Assembly (NCBI RefSeq): GCF_027409185.1
Contig: NC_084478.1
Coordinates: forward strand, 84,489,624-84,553,623
Length of the DNA: 64,000 nucleotides
Direction: 5' to 3'
Source of the DNA: Cynocephalus volans
Taxonomy: Eukaryota > Chordata > Mammalia > Dermoptera > Cynocephalidae
Position numbers and translations under genes: made by a program. The notes beneath the pieces are model-generated. The model saw only the letters and a list, made by a program, of their open reading frames with translations. It did no database searches and was not told the origin of the DNA. Shown in pieces: positions 22,660 through 34,180 of this stretch (positions are counted from its first letter, which is position 1; every line of letters begins with the position of its first letter).

Positions 22660-24920
22660 GACATAGAAGAGTTTGTTTAATGCAGTGAGGGTCAATCTGC
22701 TGCATTTGTTGACACTGTAATTTCTTTTCCTCATACTCCGCTGAAATACTCGTCTTCCTCCTTTGCTAAGGTTGGTGTTCCTAGAGATTCACTATCATAG
22801 GCCCTTTGTTCCTCTGTGAATCCAAGGGTAATGGCAAGACAATGAATTTTGTAAAATCAATAGTCACTCTGAAAGCAAAACAAAAAGAGAGCTGCACTAA
22901 TGGAGGAAAAGTCCAGAGAGTAGACCTTTTCAATGCATTGTAATATGAGAAGTATTGAGTAAAATCAGCAAAATGGTGGACTAGGAAGTTCCAAGCACTC
23001 TTTCCTCACAGAAACATAAAAAAAACCCCAAACAAACAAAAAAAACACCCCATAAAAATACCACAAGCAGGAACTGTCTGAATCAACTTTGGCTGTGAAT
23101 CTCTCATCTAATGTTGACCCTTTAGCATGGGGTTTCAGTGGAAAGTAGGGGTGGACAGACAGATTGTAGCAGGCTGCAAAGTAGACAGGAAGTGAGAAAG
23201 TGGAAACAGTACCTTCAAGGAAAAAAATAAATGAGAACTAAAGGGGAATCAAAGGTCAAAAGATGTATACTTTTAAGGAGAACTTTTTGAGGACAAGCTC
23301 CAGATCACAGGTCTCAAGTAATGGGTTTGAACAATAGACAGCAGTAGCTACTGCAACGGGCTTAGAAAGACCCCAGGGAGACCTGGATCCCAAGAGCAAA
23401 ATCTTACTTTTGTTACCGCTCTTTATAGGTCTGACTGTCTCTATCTTCTATCTTCTGCCTTACTGTTTTATTTTTTTCAGGTGGGGTGGGGGAGGAGGAC
23501 TTAATAGTGTGTACTAGGTAAGAAGAAAAAAGAGGAGGAGGCCTATGTGGGTGAAGCAAGGAGGGCTAGTTTCAATTTAAAAACCATTCAACTGCAAAGA
23601 ATACCAAAGGGGGGAACAATGATTATGTGACATCAAAATGGTAGAAGAATGACATAACGCTGTTCAGAGTGAGGACTACCTTGGCATTTCAAAAAGAATT
23701 GTGAGGTCCAAGATAACCCAATTTGGAGGTTGGGATGAGTGAACAGTATTGAAAATCAAACAAGGATAACCAGGACTGATGCTCAGAGGATCTTCATCAG
23801 AGACAGAAAAAGACCTGAGTGCAACAACCTCCAAATGTTTGAATAAGTAGCCATTTGTTGAGAAAAAATGTGACCAGAATATAAGCCCTATGTGAGCAGG
23901 GAATTTGTTTTGTTCACCAATGTATCCTCAGAGCCTACGACAATGACTGTCACATAGTAGACACTCAATCAACATTTGTTATTGAATTAACAAAAGTGGC
24001 AGTTCTGTTAGAGCACCATAAAATATGTAAAGGCATATTTTTAGTAATGGAGAGAGCAATAATCTTTCACTGCCTCTGGCCACATCTCAACATTTGTCGG
24101 GAAGTAAGATTTCCTTGAGCTTCAATAGGTACTACAGGAAATCTATGAGAAACTTTTCTGTCCTTTTAAACACTTGTTAGTATAAGCTCAGATGGAGATT
24201 CTGTTGGGCAAAGAAGACAGAAAGAGAATAACCAAGACAGAAGAACATAAGAGGGCCATAAAACACACCACTTTCTTTGGCAGAAGTGTAAGGAGTGGGG
24301 ACCTTCAGGCTCAAAAAATGGATCTTAGACAAACTAATTTGGCTGGCAAGGGAAATGAGTCTTTGAGATGATTTCAGGGTCTAGCAAAAACAGCTGACCC
24401 TTTATTTCTAGCTATTGTGAGGAAAGTAGCATAATTTATATTATAGGGGAAAAAGAAAAAATGTTTTTAATAAATAACAATGTATACCTGACTATCTTTG
24501 AGGCTTTTTTAAGGTACTAGAAACACTCCAGCAGTTACAAGCATATCTAGCACCCAGACTTGGTTTCTAATCACGTTCTCTGATAAAAAAAAAAAAAAAA
24601 AACAAGACAACAACAACAACAAAAATCAGGGTTTCTTGGAGAAAGGGTTGATGCTAGGACTAGGGCAGGAAATATACAAGACGAGCGTGGAGCACTGTTT
24701 AGTATGAGAAAGTAAGGAAGTACTAAATAAACGAACACACCTCATTTTGACTGGGATGTGCCAAAGGGACACAGGAGCCAACTTAAAGAGCTTATAATAG
24801 CCATATCTGGACTAATTTGAGCAACAAAACATTAAAATGGTATTAGATTATAATACAAAGTATAAATTGAATATTCATGAGTCCATTGTAAAAGAATGAA
24901 ATTATGCCATACACAAAATC
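22660..24920. other. Mostly unassigned sequence with an L1 5'-like patch
   Basis: Bases 22960-23060 resemble the start of an old L1 5' UTR ('caaaatggtggactagg', then 'ttccaagcactctttcc'). A second-family repeat copy lies at 23470-23600, and an L2-like end at 23935-23990. I see no gene in the rest. Bases 24580-24625 are A/CAA-rich. Confidence 0.45.
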
Positions 24921-25105
24921 AACTTAAAATGGATTAAAGAGGGCCGAGCCTGTGGCGCACTCGGGAGAGTGCGGCGCTGGGAGCGCCGCGACGCTCCTGC
25001 CGCGGGTTTGGATCCTATATGGGAATGGCCGGTGCACTCACCGGCTGAGTGCCGGTCACGAAAAAGACAAAAAAAAAAAAAAATGGATTAAAGACTTAAA
25101 GGTAG
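24890..25105 (+). mobile_element. L1 ORF2 remnant carrying the t-SINE
   Basis: The plus strand reads '..acacaaaatcaacttaaaatgg' then, after the SINE, 'attaaagacttaaaggta', the L1 ORF2 segment [11 protein letters not shown]. It ends near 25105, where an L1 5' UTR-like sequence begins. Confidence 0.6.
24941..25079 (+). mobile_element. CpG-rich young t-SINE with perfect 15 bp target-site duplication
   Basis: The element starts GGGCCGAGCCTGTGGCGCAC and has CGCCGCGACGCTCC and a B-box-like GGGTTTGGATCC. It ends GGTCACGAAAAAGAC plus an A-tail. AAAATGGATTAAAGA occurs at 24926-24940 and again at 25080-25094, a perfect target-site duplication. The target is an L1 ORF2 remnant. The copy is close in sequence to 9010-9147, so both belong to one young subfamily. 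Confidence 0.93.
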
Positions 25106-26134
25106 AAGAGCCTGACCCAGCTGCCACTGAGGCCCTGCCGGAGAGACAGACAGCCATATGGGACCCCAGCAAATAGACCCTGTCCCTAATGCCCAACCCA
25201 TTGCTGCCGAGGCCCCACCAGAGCGACAGGCAGCCATGCTGTAAGCAACACTCCCTGCACTGCCGCAGACACCAGTGTGGAATGAGTCAGCTGTGACAGC
25301 CACCACCACAGCAACTGCTGCCACAAGGATGGCTCGTTGCCTCACCAGCAGTCACTGCTACCACACAGGGGACCTGATGATCACTCATCGGAACAGACAA
25401 AAGGAGAGTTACCAGAGGAGCCAAGGGAAAGGAAAGAAAAAGGAGAAGACCCACCCAGAGTCACCCATTCGAATCAAGGAGCACTAGTATACCCCTATGT
25501 ACCCATCAGGGTCAGGGAGAGCTAGCCAGGGTGCCAATAGTCCCGCCCAAGAACACTCACCATAACCTAAGAGTGACTAGACTCCAAGATGCTTCCCCCC
25601 AAAATTCGAGTTTGCCCATGTCCTGATGAACCAACATAGTGTCACCAAACTCAGCAAGGAAGTACTAAGTATCCCACGGACTGGGTCACAGAGACACTCT
25701 CACGCAACTCCAACATTGAATTAGGCCAAAGTGCCTACATGGAGACCACACTACTGCATCTAACTAGAACCAATACTAAAACACTCCATTCAAATCATAA
25801 AACACAAGAGGAACACTCTTTCCTCAAACCCCAGTCCAGAATACTAGAAAAAGCAACTGTTCTACCAGATGACTATAAACCAAAGTAGAGATACTGGAAA
25901 TATAAAAAAACAAGAAAATATGACACGATGAAAGGAATACAATAATTCATAAATACCAGATCCTATACAACAGGAAGTCCTTGAAATGACTGAAAAGGAA
26001 TTTTGAGCAACAATCCTAAGGAAACTCAATGAGATACAAGAAGACTCAGACGACACAATGAAATGAGAAAAAGTATCCAGGACCTGAATGAGGAAATGTA
26101 CAAAGAAATTAATGCTCTAAAAAAGAATATAGCA

Positions 26135-27687
26135 TGAATTTCCAGTCAAGATGATGGAATAGATGGTCCCCAGTGCCACTTTCTCCCACAAATCAACCAA
26201 TTTACAACTATATAAAAGCAACGACAGCAAAGTGGGAGCTGCTAGAGCTCAGGGGAAGAGGAGGAGAGGCCTACGGAGTGCATGAAGGTGGGAGAAGCCA
26301 TGGTGAGAGAAAGAAAAAACCCCCTCTGACCGTTTCAAATCCTGGCCATTTCCAGGCTGGAGCTGCTGAGTGCACAGAGCAGGAGCTGGCAAAAAGCCAC
26401 AGCTGTGCCTTTCAGATGAAGTTACTTGGAGGCAGCAGGGGAGAAGAAGGACTTGGTGGCCCTCAGGCCAGCAATACCACTAATAGGGTTCCCGTGGATC
26501 CACACAGGACTGAGGAGCCACAACAACTGAAAAAAAGGAGCCACTCAGAGGCCAGTGAGTCATCGCAAGGGACCAGAGCACAGCCTGTCCCATGGGAAGT
26601 GTTTGGATCACAGGCGGTGGGGGAGACAGGCCCATGAGGGGAACACTGGGGCACAGCAAGGACAGCTGATCTGCACCCCAATCAGCGTAGGACCACACAG
26701 AGGAGACTGCTCAGGAATATAGAATTGCATGGGGTGCAGTTTGATGAAAAGACTCAGGCCCAGACCAGTGTTTCTACACAACCCAGGTACACCAGATTTC
26801 ACTAGACCTGGAAGTACCTATAAAGTCAACCATTAAAACCTGAGCTGCACAAAAAGCCTTCCTTGGGGAATCAGCAGCAAAGCAGCAATTTAGTTCTACC
26901 ACAGAGCTCAAGTACTGGCTCCCACAGGAAGTTCCACCATTTCAGAAATAAGCAAAGGACAACAAATTAGTTCCAGCGCAGAATTTGAGTGGTAGGAACA
27001 GCAAATAATCCAACACAGAACTGAAAGAAAAAACAAAGTACCCACAACCAGAGACAAAGATTGATATGAACTAGTAAAGGCCTAATTTCACCAAAGAACA
27101 CCTATAACAACTAGAAGGACTGGAAGTCCCCTGGGCTACCAAGCCAGAAAGGGGGAAGGGCATGGGACCTCAGCCATGCCCCCTGATACCCACAATCAGT
27201 CTTGAGGGTGGGGCCTCGGGCTTCGGCCACACACCCCCAACAAACCCAACCACCCCAGCAACAACCACTGAACCACCACAGGAAGCGCCCCATGCTCTTC
27301 TGAGCCGGGGCAGTGGGGAGCCAAGGATCTTGGCCGTGACCTCCCTATACCCACAGCCAGCTCAGTGATGACCACCGAGACGCAGCAAGAAGCACCCTGG
27401 GTTCTCGAGCTGGGGTGGTGGGAGAAGAGGGCTTTTGCCACACCCCCCTGACATCTGCATCCAGCCTGGCAATGACCAAGCCACCACTGGAAGCCCCCCA
27501 GTCTCTCCTGTGGGAATGTGGGGGGTGCCACAGGCCTCAATCCCACTCCTCCTCCTTCCTCCTTCTTCCATCACATTTCCTTCCCCTTTCGCCTCACCCC
27601 CTCCCTTCCAACTGCTCTGCAACAATATCATAGAATGTAAAAAATTAATATTAATAAAGTAAAATAAAATAAAATAAAAATAAAAAT
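26135..27687 (+). mobile_element. 1.55 kb A-tailed composite retroelement with GC-rich tandem repeats
   Basis: This insert lies between two 16 bp copies of AAAAAAGAATRTAGCA (26119-26134 and 27688-27703, one mismatch), inside L1 ORF1. It begins TCAAGATGATGGAATAGATG near 26145, reminiscent of L1 5' ends. It continues as about 1 kb of non-coding sequence, then has tandem units of about 105 bp (27222-27540), a C/T-rich stretch (27545-27600) and an A-rich (TAAAA)n tail (27658-27690). No intact frame is convincing; predicted frames of 60-154 codons have no known domain. The plan (L1-like head, VNTR, A-tail, TSD) recalls SVA elements, but I cannot name a family. Confidence 0.65.
27222..27540 (+). 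repeat. VNTR-like array of about 105 bp units
   Basis: Three units start at about 27222, 27330 and 27435, with a partial one before them near 27170. Each starts with TTSGCC, then CCCCCTGAYA or similar, CAGCC, and a CACTGRA/AGMCSCCCC block, and ends in a G-rich GGGGYRGTGGG stretch. Divergence between units is considerable. Confidence 0.65.
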
Positions 27688-29469
27688 AAAAAAGAATGTA
27701 GCAGAGCTTGTGGAGCTGAAGGATTCATTCAATGAAATAAAAAATACAAGGCAGTTTAAACAGCAGGCTAGAACAAGCAGGAGAGAGAATTTCTGATCTT
27801 GAAGATGGTCTTTTTGAAATAACCCAGGTGGACAAAAAAAAAAAAAAGAGAACTTTAAAAAAATGAAGAAAATCTAAAAGAGATAGCAGACAATCTTAAG
27901 TGTGCAAATATCCAAATCATGAGTATTCCAGAAGGGGAGGAAAAGGGAAAAGGCACCGAAAACATATTCAACAAAATAATTATGGAAAACTTCCCAGGTA
28001 TAGTGAGAGATATGGACCCTCAGATCCGGGAGGCTCAAAGGTCCCCAAACAGATTCAAGCCCAAAAGGTCATCTCCAGGACACTTTATAGTCAAATTGGC
28101 AAAGCTCAAAGACAGAGAGGATCTTAAAAATTGCAAGAGAAAAGCATCAAGTCAACCTATAAGGGAGCCCCTTTCGGACTAACAGCAGACTTTTCATCAG
28201 AAACTTTAAAGGCTAGAAGAGAATGGGATGATATATTCAAAATACTAAAAGACAAAAATTTCCAACCGAAAATACTATACCCAGCAAGGCTATTCAGAAA
28301 TGAAGGAGAAATAGTATATTTCCCAGACAAACAAAAACTGTGGAAGTTCATCACCACAAGACCAGCCCTACAAAAAATCCTCAAGGGAGTACTGCACCTG
28401 GTATCTAAAAAACAATTATCACTACCATGAATACACAAGAAAGAACAAAACCCACCAGTATAACAAAAATCCAAATGATAAAGAGAAAAGAACTTTATCT
28501 AACCACCTCAAGAAACCAACAAACACAGAACACAAACTATAAAATAGAAAGAAGGAACAAAAGATATTTACAACATCCAAACAAAAGTCAATAAAATGCC
28601 AAGAGTAAATCAACATCTTTCAATAATAACTCAGTGTAAAAGGATTAAATATGCCACTCAAAAGACACAGACTGACTGATTGGATTAAAAAGACAGACAC
28701 AGCAACGTGCTGTCTTCAAGATACTCACTTCACCTGCAAAGACATGTACAGACTAAGAGTGAAAATATGCAAACAGATATACCATGCAAACAGAAACCAA
28801 AATGAGCAGGAGTAGCTATTCCTATATCAGATAAAGTAGACTTTAAACCAAAAACCATAAAAAGAGACAAAGAAGGCCACTATATAATGATAAAGGGATC
28901 TGTCCAGCAAGAAGACATAACAATCATAAATATGTATACACCTAACATCGGACCAGTCAGATATATAAAACAAACACTATTAGACATAAAGAAAGAGACC
29001 AAAATACCATAATAGTAGGGGACCTGAATACCCCTCTCTCAACATTGGACAGATCATCTAGGCAAAAAATCAACAGAGAAACAGAAGATCTCAACAAAAC
29101 ATTAGACCAATTAGACTTGGCAGATATCTACAGAACATTTCATCCAGCAACCACAGAATATGCATTCTTCTCATCAGCACATAGAACATTCTCGAAGATA
29201 GACCATATGTTAGGTCAAATCAAGTCTCAATAAATTTTTAAAAATTGAAATTATTTCATATATTTTTTCTGACCACAATGGATTAAAACTAGAAATCAAT
29301 AACCATCAAAACTCTGCAAACTATACAAATACATGGAAATTAAAGAACATTATACTGAATGACATATGGGTCCAAGAAGGAATTAAATAGGAAATCAAAA
29401 AATTTATTGAAACTATAATGACTATTGAAAATAATGACACATCATACCCAAACCCAAAGGATACTCAAG

Positions 29470-30284
29470 TAATAGTTTGAATGACACTGTGCAGGGATAA
29501 TACTGAAAATCCATATTTCACCATTCTCTTGCTGGTGAACATTTAGTTTTATTCCATTGTCACTATTATTTCAATTATGATGAAATTTTAGTGCAAAAAT
29601 ATTTTACTGGATTGAGGATCCTACTTACAGGATGATGGCATTACAAGTCTCGAATACCCTTCGCAGCAAAATAAGTGGTGAAACTTATTAAAAAAAAAAA
29701 AAATTCGGAGTCTGAAAATTATGGCAAAGACATACAGCAAATGAAAAAATTTATTCAATAAAATCCACTAAATCTTGATAAGAACAGTGAGATTCTGTGG
29801 CATTTTAATTGCTACTGTGCCATGATCAGCTCCCTACCTCCCTTCAGGTCATTTTGGGAGAAACTCCACTCCAAGTAGGTGTGGTTCCCAATAAAAGGTT
29901 AAGCATAAGTACATTACCGCGAGGGGCAAATGGTCAGCATTTTTATCCACCCTAACTCAGAATTAGTGAGGGTAAAATTCTGGTGAATGTGACCAACAGA
30001 TAGGGGACTCCTTTCTCCCAGCATGCCTTCAATCGTAAGGAAGAAGCTCTACCTCAGGGGTTGAAGCAAAGAATACTGGGTCACCAATCACAGTAATATC
30101 AGCTTGCACACGGGGAGGAGGGTCCAGAGGAAAAGGCACGCTAAGGAAAATAGAGGCTACTGCTCCCTGCCCAGGGCCCAAAGCACTGGCTCATAGATTT
30201 TTCTCAGGGGAGATACAGTCCATAAAAACAGAGAACTTTGAAGATCTCCATAAAGGAACTGACTATATTTCAAATACAATGCAT
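29470..30284. other. Unassigned sequence
   Basis: No recognised gene or repeat. A poly(A) run lies at 29690-29703. Confidence 0.35.
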
Positions 30285-30680
30285 TAGTCCATTTCTGTTG
30301 CTTATAACATAAATACCTGAAACTGGGTGATTTATAAAGAAAAACAAATTTATTGCCTACAGTTCGGAGGCTGGGAAGTCTAAAATCCAGGGAACACATC
30401 TTGGGTCTTGGCAGTGGCAACAGTGACCCAGGAGTCTCACTTGGCAGTAAATGTCAGAGAAGAGAGAGAAGTTCTCATGTGCTCTTCTTTTAAAGCCCTT
30501 AGAATCATGCACCTGAACACCGTTATTAATCCATTCACTACAGCATGATCCTACAATCTAATCACCTCTTCAAGACTCTACCTTTCAACTACCATAATAG
30601 GACTTCCTACCCTCTTTACACTGTCACAGTGGGGACTAAGTTTTGGGGGGATATTCAACCCAAGGCACATAGTATAGGAA
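30285..30680. repeat. Mammalian interspersed repeat, family not named, copy 1
   Basis: It begins 'cattagtccatttctgttgc', then AACTGGGTGATTTATAAAGA, then GGAGGCTGGGAAGTCTAAAA. It ends with CTAATCACCTCTTCAAGACT and a GGGGGGATATTCAACCC-type segment. The same series of blocks occurs at 45773-46165. These blocks are common in mammalian genomes, but I cannot assign the family reliably. Confidence 0.6.
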
Positions 30681-30689
30681 AATTCAAGC

Positions 30690-31420
30690 CTCGGGGTACT
30701 CCTGAAAACAATGGAGATTTTGGTGGTAAGCAATTAAAAGGAGGCTGGTTTCTCCACAAGTGCAACAAGCTTAATCCTCAGGCTAGCTAGTTTGACAGAA
30801 TCAGGGAAATCAACAGCTAAGATCCTTTCAGGGTCAGGAAAACCTCAGTGTATGGTCTCAAAAACCACATCTGCAAAAGAATTTAAATTTAATTGGATCA
30901 GCCTAAGAAGAAATTTATGCTCTGGGACATTGTTAAATCAGTACAGCAACCAGCTAGCAACTAGTGAAGGCCAATAGCTGGATGAGATACCAATTGATCT
31001 CACCCTTGGGCAGACCAGCTTGAAGCTTATTGGAAAGATCATTGAAGGAGACAGATGAAGAGAGCACAGCCAAAATCACTGTCATCCCAGGGTGAGTGTG
31101 TACATATCCAAAGCTATATCTATTCTCTGAGGAGCAGTATTAGAGGGTTTATACTGCAGGGGGAATAGACTTTACTAAAACTGTCTAGCCAAGTCACTAA
31201 ACAAACAGGTAATCAGCAAAATAAGCAAGCCTGAGAGAGGTGGAAGGGGAATCACTATCCAGAGTTGCTATATTAACAAAAATAGCTAGATTTCAGCAAA
31301 AAATTATGAGACATGGGAAAAAAAAAACGAAGCATATGTAACCCATATATGAGGGGTGGGAAAGCGCAGACAACAAAACTTGTGTGTGAGAGGTCTCTGA
31401 TGCTGTTTTTATCAGACAAG
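30690..31420. other. Unassigned sequence
   Basis: I recognise no gene or repeat here. Confidence 0.35.
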
Positions 31421-31439
31421 TAATTCAAAGCAGCCATTA

Positions 31440-33440
31440 TAAATATATTAAAATAATTAAAGGAAACTGTGCTTAAAGAAAAGAAAGCTACAGTGACAAT
31501 GACTCAAATAGATATCAATAAAAGGGTAGACACTATATAAAAGAACCAAATGGAAATTCTGAAGACAGAAAGTGTTATAACAAAAATAAAAAATTCAGTA
31601 AATAGCAAGCTCAACAATAGATGTGAACTGGTTAAAAAAAAATCAGTAAACTTTAAAATAGATTGGTAGAAATTTTGCAAGTCAAAAAACATAAGAAAAT
31701 TTTAAGAAAAATAAGCAGAAAGCCAGATAAATGTGGGAAACTATTAAGTACTGTAAACCTGGAAAAAAACTGAGGTACAGCTTAAACAACAAAGAGTTTG
31801 TTTGAGCCAAATTGGGTGATTGCAGCCAGGAGGCACTTCCAAGTTACCTTGAGAAGTACTCCAGAGAAACAAAGGGCTTATAAAGGAAAAAGGAGCAATC
31901 AGAAGAGGAGGTGGTTACACAATTGTTTGTCTAACATTATGACTGGTGCTAGCATCTTTAAGTAGCCTTGGCAGTAAGGGATTAGTTGTAACAGTCTGTG
32001 AGATGATCCTCAGATAGAAATTCTTCATTCTGACAGGAGGTATGTGGAATAATAGTCAACAGATGGTTGGCAGATGTTGGTCACTATTCTTCCAGGAGGT
32101 TATGAGCCTTGTGATTGATTAGAAAAGTTTAAAAGTTCAGAGTGTCTTTAGAGGTCATTGATTGTAAGAGTTCAAAAGTTCAAGGTGCCCTCCGATGAGA
32201 TGCGCCTAAAGTTCAAGCTAAAACAGCCTCCTGACTCCATTTTAGGTGCCTTGACTAGACTGATACCATTTTCTTTCATCAGTACACTAACATATTCATA
32301 AAGACAGTATCGGAAGGAGAGAAGAGAGATGAAGGAGTAAAAAATATATTAGAAGAAATAATTTCTGGGAACTTCCCAAATTTGATGAAAAACATTAATC
32401 TACATATCGAAGAAGCTCAAAAAGTTCCAAGTAGGATAAATGCAAAGAGATTCACACACAGATACATCATAGTAAAAATGTAAAAGAAAAAGGCAAAAAG
32501 AACATTTGATAGGAGAAAGAGAAAAAATACTAATCATGTACAAAGGATACCCCCAAAAGATTAATAGCTAACTTCTCATCAGAAACAATATAGGACAGAA
32601 AGCAAAAGCATATCTTCAAAGTGCTTAAAGAAAAAAAAAAACCTGTCAACAGAAAATCTTATAATCAGCAAAACTACCTTTCAAAAATGAAGACTAAACA
32701 GACATTCCCAGATAAACAAAAACAGAGAATTATTTGCTAGCAGACTCTCTTTACTAAGAAATACTAAAATGCTTGAGACTGAAAGCAAGTGACATCAATA
32801 ATAATTTGTTTTTTTCTTTTTCTATCAATAATAATTTGAATTTGCATGAAAAAACAAAGAGCACCCAAAAAGGTAATAATTAATTTATGAAAAAAAGTAT
32901 AAATGCATATTTCTTCTCTTAACTGATTTAAAAAGCAACTGTATGAAACAACATGCATAGAATTGTGTTGTTCAAATTATAATATATAGAAATGTAACAT
33001 GTTTTACCCACCAGCCCAAAGAAGGTAGGTGGGAGAAAAGCTGTCTTGGAGGAAGGAAATGATACATGATGGTAATTTGAATCAAAAGGAACAAATTAAA
33101 GGACCAGAAATTTTAACTAAGATATTTATACACACACACACATACATTTGGCTTTCTTCTTAGCATTTTGATAAAACAAAAAATTATAAAAGGTAACAAT
33201 TATAAAAATGTATTGTTAGATTTGGATTTGCAACATATATAGATGTATTATGTATAACAATAAGAGCACAAAAAGATGACAGAGGGAACAGAGTTTTGGG
33301 GGGATGAGAGTGTTCTAAATCTGGATTTTGGTAGTGGTTACACAACTGCACATGTTTACCAAAACTCATTAATATACACATAAAATTAGTGGATTTTATT
33401 GTTTGTAAATTATGCTTCAATAAACTTGTAAAATAAAAGT
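31440..33440 (+). mobile_element. Old LINE-1 remnant (ORF1 and 3' UTR parts), split by an LTR
   Basis: Bases 31440-31745 and 32286-32760 contain diverged ORF1-type sequence ('ggaacttcccaaatttgatg', 'gcaaaactacctttcaaaaatg', 'cagataaacaaaaacagag'). Bases 33260-33440 are an L1M 3' terminal region ('gtagtggttacacaactgcac', 'atgcttcaataaacttg'). An LTR occupies 31752-32281. No open frame remains. Confidence 0.65.
31752..32281 (-). mobile_element. Solo LTR, ERV1-like, 4 bp target-site duplication
   Basis: In + orientation the element runs TGTAAACCTGG...TTCTTTCATCA, i.e. TG...CA. GTAC lies immediately outside both ends (31748-31751 and 32282-32285). The reverse strand starts TGATGAAAGAAAATGG, contains AAAATGGAGTCAGGAGG, and near its end carries a poly(A)-signal-like CAAACAAACTCTTTG. 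A 4 bp duplication fits gammaretrovirus-type integration. It inserted into an old L1, and the internal viral part has been lost. Confidence 0.8.
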
Positions 33441-33449
33441 CTGGTCAGG

Positions 33450-34075
33450 ATACAAATCATTTATGTAGTGTCGTGATTGAGGATTCATAACCAAAAAGGC
33501 TTAGGAACTTTTCAGTATTAATAGACACTAAAAAGATATGACAAGTAGCTGAAATGAATGATCATGTACTGTATGAAGAAACTGTTATCAAGGTTATTAT
33601 TGGGTCAATTGAAAAAAATAAAATACGGCCAGTAGGATAAAGAAAAAGTAGTACATCAGTGTTAAATTTCCTAAAGTTGAAAAATGGACTGTGCTTATAT
33701 AACTGAATGTCCTTGTTCTTTGGAAATAGCCATGGAATTATTTGAGAGTAAAGAGGTATGAAGTCTACAACTTATTTACTCAAAATAGATAGATCGATAG
33801 ATAAATATAGAGAGATAGAGATATATACATAGAGAATGATAAAACAAATGTGGCAAACTCTTTAAGTACTTGGTCAATCTGAGCAAAGGGAATATGAGAG
33901 TTCTTTGTACTATTCTGGCATCTTTTCTGTAAGCCTTAAATTATTTCTAAATATTAATAAATAAAAAGCATATGACAGTGAAATGCGTATTAAGCCTTTA
34001 AAGAGGCTACAACTACATCTGGATCAGGACACACCACAACATTTATGTCTGGCTTTACTTTTATACCTGTACTCT
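33450..34075 (+). mobile_element. Old L1-type 3' terminal sequence with GATA-like simple repeat
   Basis: The stretch 'gagttctttgtactattctgg' and 'aaattatttctaaatattaat' near 33898-33960 resembles an L1M 3' terminus. An imperfect GATA/GA simple repeat lies at 33785-33830. The assignment is tentative. Confidence 0.45.
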
Positions 34076-34180
34076 GGGCTAGCTCAGTTGGTTAGAGTGG
34101 GTGTTGACAATACCAAGGTCAAGAGTTCGGATTCCTGTACTGGTCGGCCACTAAAAAAAGCCCGAAAAACAAAAAACAAA
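34076..34180 (+). mobile_element. t-SINE, monomeric tRNA-Ile-like copy
   Basis: GGCTAGCTCAGTTGGTTAGA (A-box region) is followed by AATACCAAGGTCAAG, the B-box-like AGAGTTCGGATTCC and an A-rich tail. It follows the tRNA-Ile cloverleaf closely but has decayed boxes and a tail, so it is a SINE and not a tRNA gene. Confidence 0.85.

Larger units (their letters stand above)
25950..28430 (+). pseudogene. L1 ORF1 remnant, split by an insertion
   Basis: Bases 25968-26134 encode a decayed coiled-coil segment (QEVLEMTEKEF-type residues, then a stop). After the insertion, bases 27704-27830 continue the coiled coil (AELVELKDSFNEIKN-type). Bases 27907-28130 and 28131-28430 encode the RNA-recognition and C-terminal domain (ARREWDDIFKILKDKNFQPK, FPDKQKLWKFITTRPALQK). 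There are several frame breaks. The C-terminal piece is the best-preserved part. Confidence 0.8.
25106..29470 (+). mobile_element. LINE-1, plus strand: 5' UTR, ORF1 and ORF2 start present, 3' part missing
   Basis: Bases 25106-25860 are a GC-richer 5' UTR-like region with repeated blocks (GAGGCCCTGCCGGAGAGACA and GAGGCCCCACCAGAGCGACA, each followed by a CAGCCAT segment). ORF1 sequence follows at 25950-26134 and resumes at 27704-28430 after a 1.55 kb insertion. ORF2 starts near 28610 and stays recognisable to about 29470 (endonuclease domain with DRSSRQKINRETEDLNKTLD, and the linker start), after which homology stops. There is no RT, no 3' UTR and no poly(A). Loss of the 3' end is the reverse of the usual 5' truncation. 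Confidence 0.8.

Noticed and set aside
26173-26637. 154-codon frame in the composite retroelement
   Set aside because: Low-complexity, Glu/Gly/Ser-rich, no known domain; explained by the GC- and purine-rich non-coding element.
34076-34150. Possible functional tRNA-Ile gene
   Set aside because: The internal boxes have substitutions, the acceptor stem is not closed, and an A-rich tail follows, so it is a SINE.
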